Shown here piece by piece: positions 29,801-38,662 of a stretch of 64,000 bases of DNA (the stretch's first letter is position 1; each line of letters opens with the position of its first letter). The notes beneath the pieces are model-generated. The model saw nothing but the letters and a program-made list of their open reading frames with translations, made no database searches and was not told the origin of the DNA. The stretch is from Bifidobacterium pongonis (GTDB taxonomy: Bacteria > Actinomycetota > Actinomycetes > Actinomycetales > Bifidobacteriaceae), in NCBI RefSeq assembly GCF_019331805.1, contig NZ_JAHBBE010000007.1, forward strand, positions 1 to 64,000. The letters run 5' to 3'. The position numbers were made by a program, and so were the translations under genes.

Positions 29801-31172
29801 CGCGGCCTCGGAAGGCGTGGAATCCACGGAGAACGCGGAGTGTCCGGAAAAGGAAGACCGAGACGGCGAGCCCGGATCGGAGCGCGACAACGCGACCGTG
29901 ACCCGTACCGTCGCGGATCCGAAGGAACTGAGCCGTCGCGGCATCGAATTCGACGAGGACGCCGAAGGCGCGCCCATCGTCACCCTGTCGCCTTCCGCAG
30001 TGGACAACCTGTGGGCCTGCCCGGTGTGCTGGCTGATGGAGAACCGGTTCGCCGGACCGCGCCTTGGTTCGGCATCCACGCGATTCGGCACGCTCATCCA
30101 CGCCGTCGCGCAACGCGGCAGTGAGGAAGGCCTCGACATGCCGGGCGCGGTGGCCGGAACGTCGGCGCAAACGCGCACCGACACGGTCGCCAAACGACTC
30201 ATCGACATCTATGACGAACTCAAGCCCGACATTGCGGACATCACCAAAGCCCAGGAACGGTACGCCGCCATGTGCAAGGACGAGAAGGCCGAGACGTTGT
30301 TGCGCAATCTGGCGTCATATTTCGCGACCAGCAACGAAAGCGATTATCTCGGCAAGAACGCCGGAAAATTCAGCATCGGCACGTTGCGGTCCGCCGAATG
30401 CGAAACGGAATTCTCCGCACGTTTCACCCTCGACGACATTCTCGCCGCATACAATGCGTTGCCCGGCATGAAACCCATCGGCAGGGCGACGCTCATGCAG
30501 CTCATGGGCGCACTGGTCGGCGGATGGCCGGAAGGCATGCGTGAGGATATGACGGTCCGGCTGACCGGCAGAATCGACCGCAAGGAGACGCGCGTGCTAC
30601 CGGACGGCAGCACGACCATCCGTCTCATCGATTACAAGACGGGTGCGAAACGTCATCTCGGCGAGATTTTCAGCGACCTGCAGCTGGTCTGCTACCAGCT
30701 GGGACTCGTGTTCCCCGAACGTGGCAGGCGCCGCAAGCCGGTGCATATCGCGCAAAGCGGACTGTTCTACGTGCAGGATGATGCCGCGCCGGCACTCAGT
30801 TTTTCACCGGAAGGCGCTTTCCAGCCGCCGCTGTTCGTCGACGGGGTGCTCAATCCCGAAGGGTTCGAGCCTCGCGACCATTACCCGAAACTCGCCAGAT
30901 TCATCGACATTCCGGCATTCCCACAGGACAGGCCGCACGCGCTGGACCAGGTCGACGACGAGGCATGGCAGGACTTCCTGCACTGGAACGGCACGCAAGC
31001 CATGTGGTCGCTGGTCATGATCGCGCGCGTGTTCTACGCGGCCGCCGCAAGCCGGTCGCGTGTACTCGTCGCGCATCCCAACAGTCAGCATAAGGACAAA
31101 TGCCGCATGAAGGACGTATGCCCGGCATGCGCGGGGCAGATTGTCACCGTATACGAAACGAGGCAGGCATGA
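26829..31172 (+). CDS. adnA: AdnA-like helicase-nuclease subunit (UvrD-like, PD-(D/E)XK with Fe-S cysteines)
   Basis: This 1,447-residue protein has Walker A at VGMPGSGKTGLAYRSL (about 26-41), a Walker B variant LLVDDYQDTTLAG (DD instead of DE), motif III-like VVLDGNPDESVQTFRG, motif VI VALTRATETAMV and a C-terminal RecB-type nuclease. The nuclease shows WACPVCW, FGTLIHAVAQRG, the catalytic IRLIDYKTG, then LQLVCYQLGL, and C-terminal cysteines CRMKDVCPAC that with the earlier Cys form an AddB/AdnA-like Fe-S staple. AdnA pairs with AdnB to resect double-strand breaks in actinobacteria. Start ATG 26829; a GTG at 26778 is possible. An acidic Ala/Asp/Thr-rich insert (encoded about 28560-28690) separates helicase subdomains. 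The stop overlaps adnB by ATGA. Confidence 0.87.
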   Translation: MTGLGNASKAIERLIKGEAAEPLLIVGMPGSGKTGLAYRSLVSALRAHGDNGAIMCVPNRNLGSMLSDNAIRELGALAQARPVTTLSALAFRVIAASRSFLKLPMPKLLNGAEQDSLLRQVLAVHLNHAVGGDLCDTCKLLRLYFAQDDWAGAVIPSLDADGGDAATTTAAMLENGISASFVSQLRDMLARMDELGATPGREQELIGTLRRAEHDDWRDAERLTVQWRLVFALRGEYEQALAAAYPGEYRLDASRLLVEGAAVLGEGGNDADDARFAGVLPRMLLVDDYQDTTLAGLRFIEALHGHGVAVVLDGNPDESVQTFRGSYPEYLFDRAIQGALQARLIDIGSGVDETEDPQPAESAASTASSGTLESATSARKHDYLDLVASRVSLSITSTEPSPLPVQLRPGKMPVRPGAWPIAKTKLTDDSLACAIYRSPREELDDVVWRIKRAHLDHGTEWNDMAVIAHDNATVRRFGERLRRDGVPVRYSSVTRPLKSEPFVRGLFALIELANLRVRGLEQTDMTLEQIGAFSRARVVALMESPLVTVGAKPGEGAPARIEPIESAMSALESLAGLDDIAGDAADTSDASHARIAADTENAKDATNITDASSESDEGGNGSDLARIVRAWKMLVETERRRKESAHAQVDEATVGVAGTPEAFGVLSQYAMLALDEADAPAADVLAVIGSVVGGGRQLNAFQRVFRLIDGVAQGLRALPSKEPQFVLALAWDTVDVAETWQRMALANTPEGRAANDRLDTAMRLFQYAQGGAGGADIVDFIEQVRSMEIEADSLAKVGPVEQAVELTTPAGAAGRHWRHVWIPQMQQDVWPNLAERATLFGGEDLADVVLHGDGHTKHGDSTHDERLEAVLSSEKKSFLVALTRATETAMVSAVLSDDATPSDFMYGYMPEHCPRDIEAMEFTAVGSAGESDEFAGLDADPRGLVAQARVMLARHPEGSPQARDAAATLALLARNGVDIADPDDWPFLEIDAASEGVESTENAECPEKEDRDGEPGSERDNATVTRTVADPKELSRRGIEFDEDAEGAPIVTLSPSAVDNLWACPVCWLMENRFAGPRLGSASTRFGTLIHAVAQRGSEEGLDMPGAVAGTSAQTRTDTVAKRLIDIYDELKPDIADITKAQERYAAMCKDEKAETLLRNLASYFATSNESDYLGKNAGKFSIGTLRSAECETEFSARFTLDDILAAYNALPGMKPIGRATLMQLMGALVGGWPEGMREDMTVRLTGRIDRKETRVLPDGSTTIRLIDYKTGAKRHLGEIFSDLQLVCYQLGLVFPERGRRRKPVHIAQSGLFYVQDDAAPALSFSPEGAFQPPLFVDGVLNPEGFEPRDHYPKLARFIDIPAFPQDRPHALDQVDDEAWQDFLHWNGTQAMWSLVMIARVFYAAAASRSRVLVAHPNSQHKDKCRMKDVCPACAGQIVTVYETRQA

Positions 31173-34100
31173 GCACCATGAGCACATTCACGGACAGCCC
31201 GGAACAGGCCAAGGTCATCAACGCGCCGGTCGGCGATAACGTGCTCGTCGTAGCGGGCGCAGGTTCCGGCAAAACCTACACCATGACCCGCCGCATCGTA
31301 TCGCTGATCGAACACGGCGTGGCGCCCGAGCGCATCCTCGGCCTCACCTTCACGCGCAAGGCCGCCGGCGAACTGCTTTCCAGGGTCTCCGCGGCGGTGA
31401 TCGGCGAAGGGAAAGGGGACGCGGATCGCATGTTCCTCAAACCCGCGGTCTTCACCTACGATGCGTTCTTCCAATCCATCGTGCGCCAATACGGTCTGCT
31501 GGTCGGCTTCGATCAGAACACGCAGCCGTTGAGCGAGGCCGGCGCACGGCAACTGGCGGCCAACACGGTCGAACAGCATATGGATTCGCTGCGAGGCCAA
31601 GGATTCGAATCGTTCTCGAACGCCACGACAAGCGTGCTCGAACTCAGCGACGCCATCGCCAGTTCCATGATCGGCGGCGACGTCACCGACATGCATACGG
31701 CCATCGCGAGAGTGCGCGAATGGGATGATGCCTTCATCGAACGAACCCGTCGCCTCATCGAAGGGGAGAACATTCCCGAAAACGCGATAAAACTCAAGCC
31801 TCCGAAACGCACCAAAAAGGACACGGACGACATCTGGGAGCGGAAACTGGAGGAATTCCAGCAAGCCGCGCACGACGCCTGCGTATACACGTGCGCGTCG
31901 CTCGCCGACACGGCCGAACGCCGTAACCTCCTGCTCGACCTGGTCGAAGCATACGACGCGGAGAAACGACGGCTCAACATGGCGGAATTCAGCGATTTCA
32001 CCATCGCGGCCTACCAGCTCGTCACACGCTTCCCCTCCATCGGAGCCCGGTATCGCAATCGGTTCAGCCATGTGCTGCTCGACGAATATCAGGACACCTC
32101 CACCACGCAGGCGGCGCTCATCGCCACCCTGTTCAACGGCGATGGCACCGTGGTGAGCGCCGTGGGTGATCCGTTCCAGTCGATCTACGCATGGCGAGGC
32201 GCCAGTCCGGGCGCGTTCCGTATGTTCCAGCAGGACTTCCACATGCCCGCCGAATACAAGCCGTATTCGTTGAGCGTCACCCGACGCAACTCGAAGCTGG
32301 TGCTCGAAGCCGCGAACAATCTCACCATGCTGCTGCGCAACGCCCCCAGCCGCCCAGGCAGTTCGCCAATGCGCGAAGTGGACGTGAACGAACTGGAACC
32401 GTTGGAAACCGCGCCCGCCGGCACCGTGGGCGTGCTCGGATACGACACGCTCGGGCAGGAAATCGACGGCGTCGCACGATTCTGCCGCGAAGCGATCGAA
32501 CGCAACACCCGTACGAGCGACGGGCATAAGGGAAGCGTCGCCATCCTATTCCGCGCGAAAAACCTCATGCCGTTATTCCAACAAGCGTTGGAACAATGCG
32601 GGCTCTCCTGCGTGACGGTCGGCTACTCCGCCATGCTCGAACGCCCGGAAGTGCGCGACATGTTCGCACTGCTGCGCGTGGCCTGCGACCACAGCGACAG
32701 CAAGTCACTCATGCGACTGCTGGCCACCCCGCGATTCGGCCTTGGCAGCAAAACGTTGACGGCGCTCGCCGGCATTGCGAACGGCCTGAACCTGGAAACC
32801 CAATATCGTGCGCTGGCCGCAGCCGGTTTGGTGCCGATCGACGAACCGCGCGAAAACTGGGATGCGCTGGTCAGGCAGCATCGCGACAAGGTGGGCAGCT
32901 CCGTATTCCTGGCCGACCTGCTGCTGCGTGACGATTTGGACGAACAGCTGGCGCAATGCGACGGCATCGACGACACGGATGCGCGGATCATCCTGCGTGC
33001 CGGCGGACTGCTGCACGCGGTGTGCGGGGCGGTCGGCAGGCCATTGCCCGACGTGGTGCGTGCGGCGGTGCAGGCGTTGGAACTGGACGTCGATACCGTG
33101 GTCGCGCAGGGGATGCGCGGCAACATGGACGTGAATCCGACCATCGCCCGCATTCCAATGGAAGCGGTCATCGATCTGGTCGACACCTATACGTCGGAGA
33201 TTTCAGCCGGGCAGACCCCCACGGTGCGCGGTTTCATGGCATGGGTCGACGATCTGCGCAGCATCGAGGACGAAACCTCCACGCTGAACGTCAGCGGCGA
33301 AGCCGATGTGGAGCTTATGACGATCCACCAGTCCAAGGGTTTGGAATGGGATGCGGTGGCCGTGGTCGGTTTGGAGGAAGGCAAGTTCCCCAGCAAGCAG
33401 GGCGATTTGCTGAAAATCAGCCCCGACGAAAGGCATGAAGGCGGTTGGGAAGACGGCGTGTGGCGTGCCCCGGAATACCAGGAGAACGCCAGATCCTGGC
33501 TGTCGAACAGTGGTGCGGTGCCGGCGCCGGTGCGTGCGGACGCGGGCATTCTGCCGAGGTTCCCGCATGACGCCCCGGTCGATGCCGACCCCATCGCATC
33601 GCTGGAACTGCTGGACGCGCCGGAAACCGTCGACGATGAGGCATTCGGTACGCTGCGCGCGTTCGACGACGAAACCAACAGCATCGATCCGGACACACTG
33701 TATCTCACGCAAAGCGAGGAATACGGCAGGCGCTACCATGCCGACGAACGTCGTCTGGCCTATGTGGCGTTGACGCGGGCCCGCACCGATCTGCTGCTCA
33801 CCTACAGTCAGACCGGCGTGGAAAGCCGTGACCCGCGCGCAGCGGGCAATGCCCGGAAAAACAAGCCTTCGGTGTTCTGGCAGGAGGTGCGTGAGTCTCT
33901 GCGCGTCCACAACGATATCGCGGACACGCCGTCCAATCTTCCCGATGTCGACGAGCTGGATATTCCGCTGCCGGACGGGTATTTCGTGGGCGATCATGCC
34001 CGCGAATACGAGGATGCGGTGGTCGGTCAGGCATGGCTCGACGAGCCGGAGGCTAATGATGATGAGGGTGCCGGGTTCGCTTGGCCTGCGCATCTGAGTG

Positions 34101-35005
34101 ATGATATCGCCACCAGACTCAGGCTGGGCGCGGATCAGGTGCGTCGCGCCATCGCAGCTGCGGAACGTGGTGAAACCGACGTGGATGCCGGAACCGGTGT
34201 GCTGTACAACAAGGCTCGCATGTTGGTGTCGGATGGCGATCTGATGACCGGTGCGCTCACCGGCGATGCGTTGGATACCGCGGTGAAACGGAAAGCCCAG
34301 CGCATTATGGCAGGTTCCCGCCAGAGCGTGACCGGATTGCAGGCGATTGCGGGAGGCTTGAACAAGCGTGACGAGGCCAAGTATTGGCGTGGCGTGATAC
34401 GCCCGATTCCGTCCGTGGCGTCGCCGGCGGCGTCCACCGGTACGCGATTCCATGCGTGGGCGGAACGGTTCATGAACGCCCTGCACCCGGAAGAAAGCGG
34501 CGAATCGCGAGACGGCATGCTCGATGCGTTGCGCGACGGTCTTGCCTCGGGAACGCAGGATGCCGATACGGCGGCTGTTCTCGAATGGGAGCGTCGCCTC
34601 GCCGAATCGCCGTGGGCCAAGCGTGCGCCCGCGTGGGCGGAACGCCAGATCGTCGTGTCGGTTCGTGACTTGGGTGGTCAGGTGGTGAACGGCAAATTGG
34701 ATGCCGTGTTCTTCGGCGGATTCGACCCGCAGGACGAGTCGAAGCGGTTCACCATCGTCGATTGGAAAACCGGGCACAGGCCTTACAAGCGGGAGGAAGT
34801 GGCACGCAAGCTCATCCAGCTCGACTTGTACCGGTTGCTGCTCGCCGAAGTCGAAGGCATACCGCTGGAGTCGATCGACGCCGAGCTGTATTACGTGAGC
34901 GAAGCCGATGAGACGAGACGCGAGCTGCGAGCCGAAGCGAAAAGCAGGGAGGATATCATCGCCGAACTGAGCGTCGGCATCCCCGATCATTCCGACGACG
35001 ACTGA
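31169..35005 (+). CDS. adnB: AdnB-like helicase-nuclease subunit (UvrD/Rep helicase with PD-(D/E)XK)
   Basis: This 1,278-residue superfamily 1A helicase has a complete motif set: Walker A VAGAGSGKTYTMTRR (about 24-38), LGLTFTRKAAGEL (Ia), LLDEYQDTSTTQAALI (II), AVGDPFQSIYAWRGA (III), MTIHQSKGLEWDAVAVVGL (V) and YVALTRARTDLLLTYS (VI). The C-terminal nuclease has STGTRFHAWAE, GKLDAVFFGG, the catalytic FTIVDWKTGHRP and LIQLDLYRLLLAEVEG. The ATG at 31169 overlaps the adnA stop by 4 bp, so expression is coupled and a heterodimer is expected. The intact motif II marks this as the main motor, while AdnA has the altered one. It ends at a convergent junction with palindrome array 2. Confidence 0.9.
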   Translation: MSTMSTFTDSPEQAKVINAPVGDNVLVVAGAGSGKTYTMTRRIVSLIEHGVAPERILGLTFTRKAAGELLSRVSAAVIGEGKGDADRMFLKPAVFTYDAFFQSIVRQYGLLVGFDQNTQPLSEAGARQLAANTVEQHMDSLRGQGFESFSNATTSVLELSDAIASSMIGGDVTDMHTAIARVREWDDAFIERTRRLIEGENIPENAIKLKPPKRTKKDTDDIWERKLEEFQQAAHDACVYTCASLADTAERRNLLLDLVEAYDAEKRRLNMAEFSDFTIAAYQLVTRFPSIGARYRNRFSHVLLDEYQDTSTTQAALIATLFNGDGTVVSAVGDPFQSIYAWRGASPGAFRMFQQDFHMPAEYKPYSLSVTRRNSKLVLEAANNLTMLLRNAPSRPGSSPMREVDVNELEPLETAPAGTVGVLGYDTLGQEIDGVARFCREAIERNTRTSDGHKGSVAILFRAKNLMPLFQQALEQCGLSCVTVGYSAMLERPEVRDMFALLRVACDHSDSKSLMRLLATPRFGLGSKTLTALAGIANGLNLETQYRALAAAGLVPIDEPRENWDALVRQHRDKVGSSVFLADLLLRDDLDEQLAQCDGIDDTDARIILRAGGLLHAVCGAVGRPLPDVVRAAVQALELDVDTVVAQGMRGNMDVNPTIARIPMEAVIDLVDTYTSEISAGQTPTVRGFMAWVDDLRSIEDETSTLNVSGEADVELMTIHQSKGLEWDAVAVVGLEEGKFPSKQGDLLKISPDERHEGGWEDGVWRAPEYQENARSWLSNSGAVPAPVRADAGILPRFPHDAPVDADPIASLELLDAPETVDDEAFGTLRAFDDETNSIDPDTLYLTQSEEYGRRYHADERRLAYVALTRARTDLLLTYSQTGVESRDPRAAGNARKNKPSVFWQEVRESLRVHNDIADTPSNLPDVDELDIPLPDGYFVGDHAREYEDAVVGQAWLDEPEANDDEGAGFAWPAHLSDDIATRLRLGADQVRRAIAAAERGETDVDAGTGVLYNKARMLVSDGDLMTGALTGDALDTAVKRKAQRIMAGSRQSVTGLQAIAGGLNKRDEAKYWRGVIRPIPSVASPAASTGTRFHAWAERFMNALHPEESGESRDGMLDALRDGLASGTQDADTAAVLEWERRLAESPWAKRAPAWAERQIVVSVRDLGGQVVNGKLDAVFFGGFDPQDESKRFTIVDWKTGHRPYKREEVARKLIQLDLYRLLLAEVEGIPLESIDAELYYVSEADETRRELRAEAKSREDIIAELSVGIPDHSDDD

Positions 35006-35103
35006 GCCGCTTGAGCCGGCGGATTCGACTGATTCGACTGGGGCGCTTGAGTCGCTTGAGTCGCTTGAGTCCCACCTGATTTCGATAAAGCAAAGCAATC
35101 CCC

Positions 35104-35591
35104 ATTACCGTTTTCGGACGGAATCCGGCCTGTTTTGTCTGATTTCGGTAAAGCCGAGCGTCCCTCATTACCGTTTTCGGACAGAATCCGGCTTATTCTG
35201 TCTGATTTCGGTAAGGCGGGGCGTCTCCCGTTACCGTTTTCAGACAGAATCCGGCCTGTTTTGTCTGATTTCGGTAATGCTGGGCGTCCCTCATTACCGT
35301 TTTCGGACAGAATTAGGCGTATTTTGTCTGATTTCGGTAAAGCCGAGCGTCCCTCATTACCGTTTTCGGACAGAATTAGGCGTATTTTGTCTGATTTCGG
35401 TAAAGCCGAGCGTCCCTCATTACCGTTTTCGGACGGAATCCGGCCTGTTTTGTCTGATTTCGGTAAAGCCGAGCATTCCCCATTACCGTTTTCAGACAGA
35501 ATTAGGCGTATTTTGTCTGATTTCGGTAAAGCCGAGCGTCCCTCATTACCGTTTTCGGACAGATTCCGGCCTGTTTTGTCCGATTTCGGAG
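35104..35591. repeat. Palindrome array 2: 8 family A units, 63-bp period
   Basis: Complete units start at about 35104, 35167, 35231, 35294, 35356, 35420, 35483 and 35546, with very regular 62-64 bp spacing. Left arm ATTACCGTTTTCGGACA, core GAATCCGGCCTGTTT or GAATTAGGCGTATTT, right arm TGTCTGATTTCGGTAA. The spacer is AGCCGAGCGTCCCTC. Here the arms pair at both ends (TTACCG with CGGTAA; GGACA with TGTCT), but the middle places TTT opposite TTT, so the hairpin has an internal bubble. A lone degenerate right arm (CTGATTTCGATAAAG) precedes the array at 35077. The 63-bp period keeps several frames open, but none is a gene. Confidence 0.92.
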
Positions 35592-35639
35592 AAGGGGAGT
35601 CGAAAGCGAGGGGCTGGGTGACCGACGGCCCATTAAAGG

Positions 35640-35706
35640 CAATGAGGGCAAAACATGAGGGCAAAGCAATGAGGGCAAAGCAATGAGGGCAAAGCAATGA
35701 GGGCGG
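35640..35706. repeat. 14-bp tandem repeat CAATGAGGGCAAAG
   Basis: About five copies run directly into the hairpin at 35699-35745. It sits between array 2 and the oxidoreductase terminator. Confidence 0.75.
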
Positions 35707-35745
35707 CAGTCCGGAATGAGACGAACATTCCGGGCCGCCGCCCTC
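35699..35745 (+). terminator. Strong two-part hairpin after array 2
   Basis: Outer stem GAGGGCGGC/GCCGCCCTC and inner stem CCGGAATG/CATTCCGG are both perfect. A loose T-rich stretch (GGATTCGCGTTTTGG) follows on the + strand. It could end transcription coming from adnB through the array. Confidence 0.6.
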
Positions 35746-35827
35746 GGATTCGCGTTTTGGCGGGTGATCGGGCGGTCAGTTGGCCGCTCATCCAACTCAT
35801 TCGATCCGCTCAACCGATTCCGCCGAT

Positions 35828-35869
35828 CCGGTCAGCGCAACCAACGCGACCAACATAACCGCTGACCGG
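35828..35869 (-). terminator. Hairpin just after the oxidoreductase stop
   Basis: Perfect 9-bp stem CCGGTCAGC/GCTGACCGG with a 24-nt AC-rich loop, 8 bp beyond the stop codon of the minus-strand gene. There is no T-run, so termination is inferred from position and stem only. Confidence 0.5.
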
Positions 35870-35876
35870 ACGACCA

Positions 35877-36953
35877 TCATTCGAACGGATACCGCAAGCC
35901 CCAGCGGGCGCGAATCCCATCCATCAGCTCCATCATGCGCAACGTGTCGGCATGAGGCATCTCCGGGCATTCCGTCCTGCCGTCGAGAATCGCGTTCGCC
36001 GCCGCAGCCACCTCATATTCGTACCCGGTCAGCTGATCGGGTACGGCGATGCTGTACCGCAACGAATGATCCAGGTTGAACACGTCGATGCGTTCCGGAT
36101 TGTTGATATTCGTCACAACCGCATACCCCTTATCGCCGCAGATCACGCTGGAACGCTCCGACGCCACGGCCCTGGAGCTCGTCGCGGTGGCCAACAAGCC
36201 ATCGTCATACGTCAGCACGATCGCGTTCGTCGCATCCACGCCGGTGCTGTACGGCACCATCGTGGTGACGAAATCCGTGACGGTACGCCCATGATCGGCC
36301 CCCACGGCCATATCGATGAAGTTCAACGCATACACGCCCACGTCAAGCAGCGCGCCGCCGGCCAGATCAGGATTCGTGATACGGTCGCGCCCGTGCGGCT
36401 CATAACTCAGATCGGCGCGCACCGACCTGATCGTGCCCAGCTCGCCGCCGCTCACCAGCTCGTTGATGAGATCGCGACTCGGCTGGTAGCGTATCCAGAT
36501 CGCCTCGGTCGCCAACAGTTTCGTCTCCGCGGCGACGTTCAACAGCTGCCACGCCTGTGCGGCATTCGCCGTGAACGACTTCTCCACCAGCACGTTCCTG
36601 CCGGCCTTGAGGCACATGATCGCCTGCTCGGCGTGGAAACTGTGCGGCGTGGCGATATACACAAGGTCGACGTTCTCGTCGGCCACCATATCCTCATAGG
36701 AACCGTACGCCTTGTCGAAACCGTACTTCGCGGCGAACGCCTCGGCGCGATCGCCGTCACGCGCAGCCACGGCATAAGGATGAATCAGACCGGCATACCG
36801 CTCGTCGGCGGCCATAGCCACCAGCGTTCGTGCCATGGTGTTGGCGATGGAACCGGCGCCCAGAATGGCGACGTTCACCTTCTCCCCATTGGCCAGCCCA
36901 TTGATTTCCCCATTGGATAATGCTTCGGCGCGTCTGCCGTTGAGTCTGCTCAT
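35877..36953 (-). CDS. Gfo/Idh/MocA-family NAD(P)-dependent oxidoreductase
   Basis: This 358-residue protein has an N-terminal Rossmann fold with NVAILGAGSIANTMARTL (about 26-43), the DLVYIATPHSFHAEQA strand-helix and the family's EKSFTANAAQA motif (EKP-like, with Lys as catalytic base). The C-terminal half is a substrate-binding beta sheet (GGALLDVGVYALNFIDMAVG contains the usual GG.L.D.G.Y motif). Likely oxidises a sugar or cyclitol; the substrate cannot be read from sequence. The start ATG 36953 has GGAGGAG 6 bp upstream. The N-terminus carries a short NGEINGLANGEK repeat. It diverges from an aminotransferase across a G-rich minisatellite. Confidence 0.88.
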   Translation of the reverse strand: MSRLNGRRAEALSNGEINGLANGEKVNVAILGAGSIANTMARTLVAMAADERYAGLIHPYAVAARDGDRAEAFAAKYGFDKAYGSYEDMVADENVDLVYIATPHSFHAEQAIMCLKAGRNVLVEKSFTANAAQAWQLLNVAAETKLLATEAIWIRYQPSRDLINELVSGGELGTIRSVRADLSYEPHGRDRITNPDLAGGALLDVGVYALNFIDMAVGADHGRTVTDFVTTMVPYSTGVDATNAIVLTYDDGLLATATSSRAVASERSSVICGDKGYAVVTNINNPERIDVFNLDHSLRYSIAVPDQLTGYEYEVAAAANAILDGRTECPEMPHADTLRMMELMDGIRARWGLRYPFE

Positions 36954-37056
36954 TGCTTCTCCTCCAGCGAATGGATGATTCGTTCGAATGCGATTCGATG
37001 TTCGTCTCATTGTAGAGGCGACTTCCGCACGGCGAGTTCCCCCGTGGCGAATCAGC

Positions 37057-37153
37057 GAAACGGGGGCGAAACGGGGGCGAAACGGGGGTAGCACGTGGTG
37101 AAACAGGGAACGGCGCGAGAACGATACGGGGGTGATACGGGGGCGAAACGGGG
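37057..37153. repeat. G-rich 11-bp minisatellite, potential G-quadruplex, in a divergent promoter region
   Basis: Tandem GCGAAACGGGG units: G5 runs at 37062, 37073 and 37084, then again at 37128, 37139 and 37150 (G4). Six G-runs on one strand at 11-bp spacing can form G-quadruplexes. The whole 325-bp gap between the divergent oxidoreductase and aminotransferase genes holds nothing else I can identify. Confidence 0.75.
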
Positions 37154-37278
37154 AAATGCAGAAGCGGCACGGGAAGCCATGAGGCGCGGAAAACCGCGGA
37201 ACAAGGAGCATGGAACGGAATCGGAAAGGACGCAAAGGGGCAGGCAATGGTGTCTGATGGTGTGGATACAACGAGAGT

Positions 37279-38475
37279 ATGAACGAAGCAACGCAGCCTG
37301 TTATGTCCCGTCGTGCCCGCGAGGTGCAACCGTTCCGCGCCATGGTGTTCGGCGAGCAAGCCGACCGGATGATCGCCGAAGGCATCGATGTCGTCAAACT
37401 CAGCCTCGGCGAACCCGACTTCGGCGCCCCGCCCGCAGTACGCGACGCCATGCGCGAACAGTGCGACGGCCGCGCCCTGCCCTACACCGCGGCCATGGGT
37501 CTGCCCGAGCTGCGCGCCGCCATCGCCGGCTTCTACCGGGAACGCCATCATCTGGACATCGATCCCAAGCGCATCGTCATCACGTCAGGCGGTTCCGCGG
37601 CGTTGCTGCTCGCCACCGCGCTCGCCGTCGATCCGGGCGATGAGGTGATCGTCGCCGACCCCTCATACCCGTGCAATCGCGAACTGGTGAAAACCTTCGG
37701 CGGAACCGTGGTGGACGTGCCCACAACCGTGGCCACCCGCTTCCACCTCACCCCCGAACTCGTCAGCGAATACTGCACCGACCGCACCAAGGCGGTCATG
37801 ATCACCTCGCCGTGCAATCCCACTGGCACCACCATCAGCTTCGACGTGCTCAACGGCGTATGCGAGTATGCGCGCGACCATGGCATGTGGCGCATCGTGG
37901 ACGAAACCTACATCGATCTGGCCGACCGCGAACCGGACGGCAGCGAGGTCCGGTCCGTGCTCGAATGCGATGACGGCGCGATTGTCTGCAACAGCTTCTC
38001 CAAATTCTTCGGCATGACCGGCTGGAGACTCGGCTGGGCTGTCATGCCCGACGATGACGACGTGCTCAAGGCGGTGGATAAGCTGGCCACCAACTATTAC
38101 CTGTGCGCGCACACGCCGACGCAGCATGCCGCGCTCGCCTGCTTCACCCCGGAAAGCCTTGCCGAATGCGAGCGTCGTCGTCAGGAGCTGCTGGCCCGTC
38201 GCAATATCGTGCTTGACGGTTTGGCGCGTATCGGCCTGCCGGTGGAAGTGGAGCCGAACGGTGCGTTCTACGCGTATTTCAACATCGAATCCACCGGTTT
38301 GGATGCGTGGACGTTCTGCGAGCGCGCGCTGGATGAAGCGCATGTGGCGTTGACGCCGGGGCGTGATTTCGGTGCGGCGACCGCGGATACGCATGTGCGC
38401 CTGAGCTATGCGGCGTCCCGGGAGGCGTTGACGGAGGGCCTCGACCGTTTGGGGCGCTGGCTGCGGACCTTGTGA
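37279..38475 (+). CDS. Class I/II PLP-dependent aminotransferase (aspartate aminotransferase-like)
   Basis: This 398-residue fold-type I aminotransferase has VVKLSLGEPDFGAPPAV (substrate-binding N-terminal loop), ALPYTAAMGLPELRAAIAG, TSGGSAALLLA (PLP phosphate contact), SPCNPTGTTIS with the PLP-binding Asn, VDETYIDLA with the Asp/Tyr pair, SFSKFFGMTGWRLGW with the Schiff-base Lys (about residue 240) and the C-terminal HVRLSYAAS carrying the carboxylate-binding Arg. It is a probable transaminase of an amino acid with 2-oxoglutarate; the exact substrate is unclear. The start ATG 37279 has only a weak GAGAG upstream. It stands alone on its strand, next to two YxeA-like genes. Confidence 0.9.
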   Translation: MNEATQPVMSRRAREVQPFRAMVFGEQADRMIAEGIDVVKLSLGEPDFGAPPAVRDAMREQCDGRALPYTAAMGLPELRAAIAGFYRERHHLDIDPKRIVITSGGSAALLLATALAVDPGDEVIVADPSYPCNRELVKTFGGTVVDVPTTVATRFHLTPELVSEYCTDRTKAVMITSPCNPTGTTISFDVLNGVCEYARDHGMWRIVDETYIDLADREPDGSEVRSVLECDDGAIVCNSFSKFFGMTGWRLGWAVMPDDDDVLKAVDKLATNYYLCAHTPTQHAALACFTPESLAECERRRQELLARRNIVLDGLARIGLPVEVEPNGAFYAYFNIESTGLDAWTFCERALDEAHVALTPGRDFGAATADTHVRLSYAASREALTEGLDRLGRWLRTL

Positions 38476-38662
38476 ACGTGGCGGTATACGGGTATCGCCG
38501 CGCGGGTATCGTTCCGCGGGATGATATGCGTATGGCGAATCGTCCCGTTGACCGATGATGTGTGCTTTGTCGCCTCGGTAATGTTCACATCAGAACGCCG
38601 GAAACGGCGGTAACGATGGTAGGGGAGTGCTTCCGGCGCTCCCATGGACGAACTGAGGCATC

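Noticed and set aside
34987-35697. Long open frames through array 2 on both strands, encoding a 21-residue repeat (LPKSDKTGRI type)
   Set aside because: The 63-bp repeat period is a multiple of three, so stop-free frames arise by chance in several frames at once. There is no ribosome-binding site and no start independent of the repeat.
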